Positions 14,734 to 20,291 of a stretch of DNA of 20,291 nucleotides are shown here, piece by piece. How positions within the stretch are numbered: position 1 is the stretch's first letter; each line of letters opens with the position of its first letter. A program made the translations under genes and the position numbers. The notes under the pieces are model-generated. The model made no database searches, was not told where the DNA came from, and was given only the letters and a program-made list of their open reading frames with translations. The DNA is from Craurococcus roseus (lineage in GTDB: Bacteria > Pseudomonadota > Alphaproteobacteria > Acetobacterales > Acetobacteraceae): NCBI RefSeq assembly GCF_039523795.1, contig NZ_BAAAFZ010000010.1, positions 1-20,291 on the forward strand. Direction: 5' to 3'.

Positions 14734-15639
14734 CTAGCCGTCGGCCGCCAGTTTGTCCTGGGTCCTGGTTTCGAAGTCTTGGGCGTCGTGGCGCTCGTGC
14801 AGTTGGCTCGACGGTTCGCCGCTGACGCGGTTGACCATCCGCCCCCGCCGGACCGCCGGCCGTGCGCCGACCGCGTCAGCCCAGCGCTGCACGTTCCTGT
14901 AGTCATCCACCTGGAGGAACTCGGCCGCGTCGTACAGCCAGCCTTTCGCCAAACCGCCGTACCAGGGCCATATGGCCATGTCGGCGATCGTGTAATCGCC
15001 GCCGGCCACGTACTCGGTCTCGGCCAGGCGGCGGTCGAGCACGTCGAGCTGGCGCTTCACCTCCATTGCGAAGCGGTCGATCGGGTACTCCATCTTGGTC
15101 GGCGCGTAGGCGTAGAAGTGGCCGAACCCCCCGCCCAGGTAGGGCGCGGCGCCCATCTGCCAGAACAGCCAGGACAGGCACTCGGCGCGGGCCGCGGCCT
15201 CGGTCGGCAGGAAGGCCCCGAACTTCTCGGCCAGGTGCACCAGGATTGCGCCGGACTCGAAGACTCGGACCGGCGCCGGGCCGCTCCGGTCCACCAGGGC
15301 CGGGATCTTGGAGTTGGGGTTCACCGCGACGAAGCCGCTGCCGAACTGGTCGCCCTCGCCGATGCGGATCAGCCAGGCGTCGTACTCCGCCCCGCGGTGC
15401 CCGAGGGCCAATAGCTCCTCGAGCATGATCGTCACCTTCACGCCGTTCGGCGTTCCCAGCGAATAGAGCTGGAGGGGATGGCGGCCGACCGGCAGGTCCT
15501 TGTCGTGCGTCGGGCCCGCGACCGGGCGGTTGATGTTCGCGAACCGGCCGCCGTTGGCCTGGTTCCAGGTCCAGACCTTCGGCGGAGTGTACTCTGATGC
15601 GTTGCCCAATGCTCGACGCTCCCGGTGATCGACGCGCAT
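14734..15639 (-). CDS. yghU: YghU-type glutathione transferase / disulfide-bond oxidoreductase
   Basis: Nu-class glutathione transferases reduce disulfides and organic hydroperoxides using glutathione in the cytoplasm. The product (301 residues from ATG 15639) matches the family closely: KVWTWNQANGGRFANINRPV (21-40), AGPTHDKDLPVGRHPLQLYS (41-60), then LGTPNGVKVTIMLEELLALG (61-80), the thioredoxin-fold glutathione site NPNSKIPALVDR (108-119) with VFESGAILVHLAEKFG (126-141), FLGG-like YLGGGFGHFYAYAP (167-180), TIADMAIWPWYGGLAKGWLY (217-236), and the tail NRVSGEPSSQLHERHDAQDF. The family N-terminus suggests a TTG start at 15609 (291 residues, MGNASEYTPPKVW) with GGGAG upstream. ATG 15639 adds ten Arg-rich residues, and either is possible. 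The gene is intact although its surroundings are decayed. Confidence 0.9.
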   Translation of the reverse strand: MRVDHRERRALGNASEYTPPKVWTWNQANGGRFANINRPVAGPTHDKDLPVGRHPLQLYSLGTPNGVKVTIMLEELLALGHRGAEYDAWLIRIGEGDQFGSGFVAVNPNSKIPALVDRSGPAPVRVFESGAILVHLAEKFGAFLPTEAAARAECLSWLFWQMGAAPYLGGGFGHFYAYAPTKMEYPIDRFAMEVKRQLDVLDRRLAETEYVAGGDYTIADMAIWPWYGGLAKGWLYDAAEFLQVDDYRNVQRWADAVGARPAVRRGRMVNRVSGEPSSQLHERHDAQDFETRTQDKLAADG

Positions 15640-15708
15640 GCGCGGTCGGCCGAGCCTACAGGGCGGGGCCGGATGGCGCGACGGGGGGACGTGGGCGCCG
15701 CACCGAAG

Positions 15709-15732
15709 CCGGCCGCCGCGGTCGGCGGCCGG
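15709..15732 (-). terminator. Hairpin downstream of the 450-residue gene
   Basis: A perfect 10-bp stem (15709-15718 with 15723-15732) has a four-base loop. It lies in the 239-base gap after the stop at 15879 (minus strand) and before the start of the glutathione transferase gene. There is no T tract. The rest of the gap shows nothing recognisable. Confidence 0.42.
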
Positions 15733-15878
15733 GGAGGAACGAGGTCCAGCGCCCCTGCGGTCCCGCTTCGGCGAGAGGCCCGGGGGACGCCAGCGGGCGT
15801 CCACAGCCGAGGTCGACCCCGACGGCTTTCGCTGCGACGCGTTGGGGGCCGCCGCGCCCGGCACGGGGGTGAACCGGC

Positions 15879-17231
15879 TCAGCGGCCCGGCGCGTCCCGG
15901 ACGAGCCGAACAAAGACGCCGATGAGCCCCAGCGTGGCTTCGGCGCTCGCGGGCAGCCGGTCCGGGGGCAGGGTCAGGCTGTCCAGGAATCGCCCCTCGA
16001 CCGTGTAGGCGGTGAGCTCCAGGGCTTCCCCGATGATCTCGGGGCGGCACACCACCTCCCCGGCCTCGCGCCGGGCGGCCTCGACGAACGCCCGGATCTC
16101 GCCGATCCCCTCCAGGTGACCGCCCGCCTCGTCCAGGAAGTCGGCGATCGCGCCGCCCACCTCGGACGGCGGCACCAGGTCCAGCGGCACGCAACCGCCG
16201 TGCTCCGCGGCGAACCGGCCGCGCCAGCGATCAAGGGCCAGGGCCCGGCCGCGCGCTTCCGGCGTCTCGTCCTCCCCGGGCGCCTCTTCCGGGAGGCCGC
16301 CCCCGGCTTCGATGACGTCCCAGACCGGGATGGCCCAGTCCACCCGGAGGCCGACCAGCACCCCGAAGCCGCGGCGCGCGAGCTCGTCGGTGTCGCCCGG
16401 CGGCAGGTCCCGCGGTTCCCGGTCGGCCGCGAGGTCGAGCAGGACGCGGCGCACGGCCACGGGCGACAGCTCCGCGACGGCGTCGGGCGACCTCCAGCCC
16501 GGCAAGAAGCGCAGTTCCTCCTCCGGGGCGAGGCCGCCGGACGCGATCAGCCCGTCCGCCAGCGCCACGGCGTCCGGGACGGCGCCGGGCGGCAGCGCGA
16601 CCGGCAGCGCAACCAGCTCGGCCCAGCCGGACGGGCCGACGGCCGCGCCCCCGGCGGCCGCGAGCATGTCGGCCCACAGCTCGGCCGCGTTCTCATCGCT
16701 TTGCCGCGCGCGGACCTTCCTGACCGCGAGGTCGAGCACATCGCTCCGGCCCGCCCCGATCAGCGCCTCCGCTAGCGCGTCGAACCCGCCGCCCTCCGGG
16801 TCCTCGTGGGCGGCGAGCAGCCGGTCGGCGGTCGGTCCGGGGGCGGGCGGGAAGCGCGGCGGCGGCGGCTCCGGGGGCGGGGCCGCCAGGCCGAGCGCGC
16901 GCAGCGCGTCGGCGCCCCGGAGCAGGCGGCCGCGGTCCACCCAGGTCCGGCGCGCTTCAGAACTGTCCTCGCGCCCGGCGAGCCAGCGCCGGAACGCGCC
17001 ACGGTCGGCGCGCTGTACGAACACCTCCACGCCCCCTTCCGACATCGCCCTGCCGACGGCCCTGGCGATCCCGTTCGCCGTTTCCACGTCGGCGTCGCCG
17101 GGGCGGATCGTGTCCAGGGTGTCAGCGTCGGGGTAGATCGTGACGACGATGCCATCGAGGTCGGGCGCGACCTCGCGGGCGAGTTCCGCGGCGGCCTCGA
17201 CCGGGTCATCCGCGTCGTCCATCCCCTGCAT
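15879..17231 (-). CDS. Hypothetical protein, 450 residues, no recognised family
   Basis: I do not recognise this protein. It is acidic, soluble and almost cysteine-free, with no signal peptide or membrane helix. An N-terminal alpha/beta domain (about 1-115) contains LDGIVVTIYPDADTLDTIRP (25-44), a VEVFVQRADRGAFRRWLAGR strand and helix (68-87), and TWVDRGRLLRGADALRALGL (96-115). A Pro-rich linker follows at 117-133. The rest is a long, mainly helical region (about 134-450) with regularly spaced Leu/Ala helices that could be a repeat-type scaffold. The ATG at 17231 is preceded by GGGAGG at a good distance; ATG 17222 is an alternative. The frame is uninterrupted and shows consistent coding bias, so the gene is real. 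It stands alone, divergent from clpS. Confidence 0.72.
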   Translation of the reverse strand: MQGMDDADDPVEAAAELAREVAPDLDGIVVTIYPDADTLDTIRPGDADVETANGIARAVGRAMSEGGVEVFVQRADRGAFRRWLAGREDSSEARRTWVDRGRLLRGADALRALGLAAPPPEPPPPRFPPAPGPTADRLLAAHEDPEGGGFDALAEALIGAGRSDVLDLAVRKVRARQSDENAAELWADMLAAAGGAAVGPSGWAELVALPVALPPGAVPDAVALADGLIASGGLAPEEELRFLPGWRSPDAVAELSPVAVRRVLLDLAADREPRDLPPGDTDELARRGFGVLVGLRVDWAIPVWDVIEAGGGLPEEAPGEDETPEARGRALALDRWRGRFAAEHGGCVPLDLVPPSEVGGAIADFLDEAGGHLEGIGEIRAFVEAARREAGEVVCRPEIIGEALELTAYTVEGRFLDSLTLPPDRLPASAEATLGLIGVFVRLVRDAPGR

Positions 17232-17539
17232 GCCCGCGTCCTCCCGTGCCCGGTTATGGCGCCGGGCCGCGCCCCGCTCAACGCGGCGCGGCCCCTCGGG
17301 CGCGCAACACCGGTCCCGCGGCCGTCGGGTTGGTTCCGGCGGACCCTGGCCGGCGGCAGGCGCTGGCCAGCACGCTCCTGGCCGGGCTCGGACGCGAAGG
17401 GGGCGCGGCGCTGTCTCGGGATGCGGCGTTCGGGCCGATCACGGTCGCGCCTGCCGCGCCGAGGCGGAGCGCGTGGCGGCACCACCCCTGCGGGCCTACG
17501 GTGGGAGCCTACGCGCACCCTCGACCGGCAGCACCCCCG
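17232..17539. other. Divergent intergenic region with a hairpin
   Basis: This is 308 bases between the 450-residue gene (minus) and clpS (plus). A 10-bp perfect stem at 17264-17273 with 17285-17294 (11-base loop) lies 33 bases from the minus-strand start. The clpS frame stays open upstream to about 17246 and reads Ala/Arg/Pro-rich, including a fairly protein-like stretch at about 17320-17460. It could be a lost gene fragment, but I find no family match. No promoter is evident. Confidence 0.45.
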
Positions 17540-17845
17540 ATGAGCGACACCGCGACCACGGCCCGTGCCAAGCTCTGGACCGAGCCCGAGCGACCGCGCC
17601 TGCACAAGGTCGTTCTGGTCAACGACGACTACACGCCGCGCGACTTCGTCGTCACCGTGCTGAAGGCGGGGTTCCGCCTGTGCGAAGAGCAGGCCCGGCG
17701 GGTGATGATGACGGCGCACAGGCGCGGGGCGTGCGTCGTCGCCGTGTTCACGAGGGACGTGGCGGAGGCGAAGGCGACGCGCGCGACCGAGGCCGCGCGC
17801 AGGCAGGGCTACCCGCTGCTGTTCACCACGGAGCCGGAGGAGTAG
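17540..17845 (+). CDS. clpS: ATP-dependent Clp protease adaptor ClpS
   Basis: ClpS hands N-degron substrates (those with Leu, Phe, Tyr or Trp at the N-terminus) to the ClpAP protease. The 101-residue product has a flexible N-terminal arm (1-20) and the full ClpS core: KVVLVNDDYTPRDFVVTVLK (23-42), MMTAHRRGACVVAVFTRDVA (57-76), EAKA and GYPLLFTTEPE. The residues that hold the substrate amino group in E. coli (Asn34, Asp35, His66) correspond to Asn28, Asp29 and His60, all present. ATG 17540 gives the family length; an in-frame extension upstream is low complexity. clpA, commonly adjacent, is not here. Alphaproteobacteria often carry two clpS copies, and this lone copy in a patchy region may be the second. 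Which of the two it is remains uncertain. Confidence 0.9.
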   Translation: MSDTATTARAKLWTEPERPRLHKVVLVNDDYTPRDFVVTVLKAGFRLCEEQARRVMMTAHRRGACVVAVFTRDVAEAKATRATEAARRQGYPLLFTTEPEE

Positions 17846-17888
17846 GGCGCCGCGGCCGGTGCGCCGAGGCCCCGGCGGCCGGGCCGGC

Positions 17889-18240
17889 GGCTTTACCGAC
17901 AGCATGGCCGCGATCGCCGGCACCGATCCGGGGGAGCACGTGGTCGACGTGGGGTTCTTCGCGCCTGCCTCCCCTTCGCCAGCGACAGCGGGCTCGCGCC
18001 GCTGAAGGAGCCGCGCGGCGTCGAGCGGACCAAGCGGCTGCTGGGGGAGGGAGGCGGGCTACACCGACCAGCCCGTCCGACTGGTCGGCCCGACCGACGA
18101 CCTCGAGCCGATGGCGAAGGTCACGGCCGACCTGTTCCGCCGGCTTGGCCCCAACCTCAACGCGGCGACAAACGAGCTGCCGTCCGTCCCGCTCGGCTGC
18201 TTCTACTCGAACACCGCGTTGCGGCGCGTGAAGGAGGCGG
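17889..18240 (+). pseudogene. Remnant of an ABC-transporter solute-binding protein (SBP family 5)
   Basis: Three pieces in alternating frames follow the order of the peptide/nickel-type binding protein C-terminal half. GFTDSMAAIAGTDP and VVDVGFFAPASPS run from 17889. ASDSGLAPLKEPRGVERTKR then LLGE follow after a frameshift near 17975. GYTDQPVRLVGPTDDLEPMA then KVTADLFRRLGPNL follow after a second shift near 18050. The family reads AIAGTDP..W..KVGFFxPGTPMASDAG, GPRDVERAKRLLAEAGY, and VVLLxPTDIP..xAxxxVTADLLRRxG. The last piece (ELPSVPLGCFYSNTALRR) resembles the extreme C-terminus (VPYIPLGQYFQPTAYRK), implying an internal deletion of much of the C-domain. The N-terminal half is absent. It meets the dehydrogenase remnant head-on at about 18240. 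Confidence 0.66.
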
Positions 18241-18886
18241 CGACACCGGCACGTAGAAGTCGCTCGCCGGGTGCGCCTTGCGGGCTGGTGAAGGCCTCGG
18301 CGCAGTGGGCCAGCGCGTCCACGCCGGTGGCGGCGGTGACGGCGGGCGGCACCGTGATCGTCAGGTCGGGTCCACCGCCGCCAGGTCCGCCAGCATGTGC
18401 CGGCTCTGCACCGCCAGCTTGTTCCGCGCGGCGGGGTCCGTCACCGACGCCCGCGTGCCGGCCTCGCTGCCGGTGCCGGAGGTGGTGGCCGCTTGCGCCA
18501 GCGCGACAACTCGCCCGTTCACCTTCTCCGGCCCGGCCACGTCCGCGGTCGTCTGGCCGCGGCCGGGCAGCACCGCGACGAGCTTGGCAAAGTACATGGC
18601 GCTGCCGCCGCCGAAGCCGACGGCCAGGTCGGGTTTCGTCCTCTCGGCCAAGGCCAGGGCCTTCTCCAGGTTCGGCACGTCCGGCTCCGGCTTCACCTCG
18701 CCGAAGGCCGCCACCTCGCCGGGGAGGCCCAGCACGTCGACGCGGCCGGCGTTGAAAGCGTCTGAAACCACCAGCGCGCCGCGACCCTTTCGCCGCCGCC
18801 CAGCGGCCGACGGCGGACACGGCGCCCGAGCCGAACTCGATGGAGGGCGGGCGGAGCAATTCGATCGAACCGGAAAGGTCGGGCAT
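18241..18886 (-). pseudogene. Truncated, frameshifted iron-containing alcohol dehydrogenase
   Basis: From ATG 18886 the frame reads SIELLRPPSIEFGSGAVSAV, then shifts near 18778 to ALVVSDAFNAGRVDVLGLPG. That frame continues KPDLAVGFGGGSAMYFAK (NAD-binding GGGS), ATTSGTGSEAGTRASVTDPA and KLAVQSRHMLADLAAVDP. Near 18365 it returns to the first frame for DLTITVPPAVTAATGVDALA then HCAEAFTS. A third shift may give KAHPASDFY before the homology stops at about 18241. A normal enzyme has about 380 residues and four iron ligands. Only the Asp and first His of GVDALAHC remain, so it cannot be a working dehydrogenase as written. It starts 17 bases after the pdxA2 stop with GGAGG upstream, so it was the third gene of the four-carbon acid operon. 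Confidence 0.78.
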
Positions 18887-18903
18887 GGCGCGGTGCTCCT
18901 CCG

Positions 18904-19935
18904 TCAGGCGCGGGCGGCGGCCAAGCGCTCTGCGTACTCGATGGCCTCGACGAGGCTGCGCTCGCTGGCGATGCCCTTGCCGGCGATGTCGAAGGCGGTG
19001 CCGTGGTCCACCGAGGTGCGGACGATCGGCAGGCCGAGGGTGATGTTGACGCCCGACAGGTCGCGCCACCCGCCGGTGGCCGGGTCCACCTCGAAGCCCA
19101 GCAGCTTCACCGGGATGTGCCCCTGGTCGTGGTACATCGCCACCACCGCGTCGTACCGGCCGGCGCGCAGCTTCACAAAGACCGTGTCGCCCGGCACCGG
19201 ACCCGCCACGTCCAGCCCGTCGGCCACGGCGCGGGCGATGGTGGGCGCCGACACCTCCTGGTCCTGCCGGCCGAACAGGCCCCCTTCCCCGGCGTGCGGG
19301 TTGAGCGCGGCCACCGCGATGCGCGGCTCGGGGACGCCGAGGTGCAGCAGCGCCTCGTGCGTGAGGTCCAGCACCAGGCGCAGGCGCTCGGGCGTGAGGC
19401 GCTTCGGCGCGTCCTCCAGCGCGACGTGGGTGGAGACGTGGCTGACGCGCATGTTGCCGTGCGCCAGCAGCATCACCGAACCCTTCGCGCCGGTCAGCGC
19501 CGCCAGCATCTCGGTGTGGCCGGCGTAGCGGTACCCCGCCTTGTTCAGCGCCTCCTTGTTCAAGGGCGCGGTGACGACGGCGCCGACCTTGCCGGCCTCG
19601 GCCAGCCGCACGCCGCGCTCCACGGCGAGGTAGGCGAAGCGCCCGCCGTCGGCCGAGAGCACCCCGGGCAGGATCGGCTCCCCCTCCGGCCCGGCTTGGA
19701 GGAAACAAAGGCCCGGCCACGCGCCGACGGTGTCGGCGTCGGTCACGTCGGGGATGGAGAGGCCGGGCGCCAGCGCCGCGCGCGCTCGCTCCAGCGCCGG
19801 GCCGCTGCCGATCACCAGCAGCCGCAGGTCGCCGGCGGCTATGCGCGGACCGAGCGCCTCGCACGCCTTGACGATGATCTCGGGGCCGATTCCGGCCGGG
19901 TCGCCCATGGTGATCGCAATGTGCCGCGGCTTCAT
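18904..19935 (-). CDS. pdxA2: PdxA2-type 4-phosphate acid-sugar dehydrogenase (PdxA family)
   Basis: PdxA family enzymes oxidise and decarboxylate 4-phosphohydroxy-L-threonine. The PdxA2 branch, found beside DUF1537 kinases, acts on 4-phospho-D-threonate or -erythronate to give dihydroxyacetone phosphate, using NAD. The 343-residue product has ITMGDPAGIGPEI (8-20), VGAVVTAPLNKEALNKAGY (117-135), GHTEML (139-144), and the three metal-binding histidines in STHVAL (His170), NPHAGE (His214) and YHDQGH (His269). HGTAFDIAGKGIA (311-323) closes the site. Length and motifs are complete. Its ATG overlaps the stop of the upstream kinase gene (ATGA), indicating translational coupling. That context favours PdxA2 over the pyridoxal pathway enzyme. 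Confidence 0.9.
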   Translation of the reverse strand: MKPRHIAITMGDPAGIGPEIIVKACEALGPRIAAGDLRLLVIGSGPALERARAALAPGLSIPDVTDADTVGAWPGLCFLQAGPEGEPILPGVLSADGGRFAYLAVERGVRLAEAGKVGAVVTAPLNKEALNKAGYRYAGHTEMLAALTGAKGSVMLLAHGNMRVSHVSTHVALEDAPKRLTPERLRLVLDLTHEALLHLGVPEPRIAVAALNPHAGEGGLFGRQDQEVSAPTIARAVADGLDVAGPVPGDTVFVKLRAGRYDAVVAMYHDQGHIPVKLLGFEVDPATGGWRDLSGVNITLGLPIVRTSVDHGTAFDIAGKGIASERSLVEAIEYAERLAAARA

Positions 19936-20291
19936 GATGCTTCGTCGCTCCCGAAAGACACGCCGTTGTCGGAAAGGAGGTCGCGCCAGAGCGCGTCGGC
20001 GCCGAACGCGCCGGATTTGGACACCACGTCGAGCCCGTCCCAGGCGCCGCCGCGCAGGACGGAGCGCGGCACGCCGGGCGCGACCTGGCCGACCGCTTCC
20101 AGGCAGCGCGCGCCGAGCGCGTGGCAGAGCGCCTTCAGCGTCTCCCCTCCGGCGGCGATGAGCGTGCCCGGCCGCGGCAGGGCGCGCACGAGGCGGCCGA
20201 ATTCCGCGGCGATGCGTTCGGCGGCGGCCGCGCGGTCGAGGCCCGGCGGCAGGCCCAGGCTGGCCAGCGCCACGCCGCGCGCCGCCAAGCG
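19932..20291 (-). CDS. DUF1537 four-carbon acid sugar kinase, C-terminal part only
   Basis: Only the last 119 residues are in the window; the gene continues beyond 20291. The segment matches the nucleotide-binding C-terminal domain of the OtnK/DtnK/DUF1537 family. It includes TLIAAGGETLKALCHALGAR (the glycine loop region, about residues 40-60 of the visible part), VGQVAPGVPRSVLRGG, and LDVVSKSGAFGADALWRDLL. The kinase phosphorylates four-carbon sugar acids (threonate, erythronate) at O4 using ATP, making the substrate for the PdxA2 gene that overlaps its stop codon. The family reading is confident; the exact substrate cannot be told from this part. Confidence 0.86.
   Translation of the reverse strand, partial: RLAARGVALASLGLPPGLDRAAAAERIAAEFGRLVRALPRPGTLIAAGGETLKALCHALGARCLEAVGQVAPGVPRSVLRGGAWDGLDVVSKSGAFGADALWRDLLSDNGVSFGSDEAS

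Noticed and set aside
17246..17539. In-frame N-terminal extension of ClpS of about 98 residues
   Set aside because: ClpS proteins are about 100 residues and the ATG at 17540 gives that length; the upstream part matches nothing I know.
1..20291. CRISPR arrays, tRNA or rRNA genes, integrase attachment sites
   Set aside because: No regularly spaced repeats, no tRNA-like cloverleaf and no rRNA sequence were seen on either strand.

Overview
The window is very GC-rich (about three quarters G+C by eye) and looks like a chromosomal contig from a flagellated alphaproteobacterium. FlbT and a DUF1217 flagellar protein are alphaproteobacterial hallmarks. The GC level and the types of conserved small proteins suggest a Rhodospirillales/Acetobacteraceae-like organism, but that placement is inference. 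Two runs of N (1025-1052 and 8281-8303) interrupt flgE and flgL, and both genes change reading frame across the gap, so the gap sizes are not reliable.

Layout. (1) 318-3209: flgE (hook) and flgK (hook-filament junction). (2) 3315-7666: non-flagellar genes. These are a small secreted basic protein, a class I methyltransferase followed closely by a heme-oxygenase-fold putative diiron enzyme, a strong bidirectional hairpin, two small conserved proteins and a YciA-type acyl-CoA thioesterase on the minus strand, and a secreted protein of unknown function. (3) 7755-10117: flagellar genes resume with flgL, flbT and a DUF1217 protein; the last two are translationally coupled. Two CtrA-like TTAA-N7-TTAA near matches lie just upstream of flgL and flbT. 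(4) 10133-14131: an ASCH protein (minus), an AbrB-family membrane protein, a ChrR-like cupin, a second methyltransferase, and a PA0069-family radical SAM protein (minus) that has lost two of its three cluster cysteines. (5) 14132-18886: a patchier region. It holds a decayed IS1182-type transposase fragment, a YghU-type glutathione transferase, a 450-residue protein I cannot assign, clpS without clpA, and two truncated, frameshifted remnants (an ABC-transporter binding protein and an iron-type alcohol dehydrogenase) that meet head-on near 18240. (6) 18904-20291: PdxA2-type dehydrogenase and the C-terminus of a DUF1537 (OtnK-type) four-carbon acid-sugar kinase, overlapping by ATGA and reading leftward into the broken alcohol dehydrogenase.

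How the genes work together. FlgE, FlgK and FlgL build the hook and its junction to the filament. FlbT (and possibly the DUF1217 protein) acts in controlling or completing the filament. DUF1537 kinase plus PdxA2 form the core of a pathway that phosphorylates four-carbon sugar acids such as threonate or erythronate and oxidises them to a triose phosphate. The dehydrogenase remnant suggests that this operon once had a third enzyme. I see no complete new multi-gene system. The least explained items are the cysteine-less radical SAM protein, the 450-residue orphan, and the methyltransferase/diiron-like pair.
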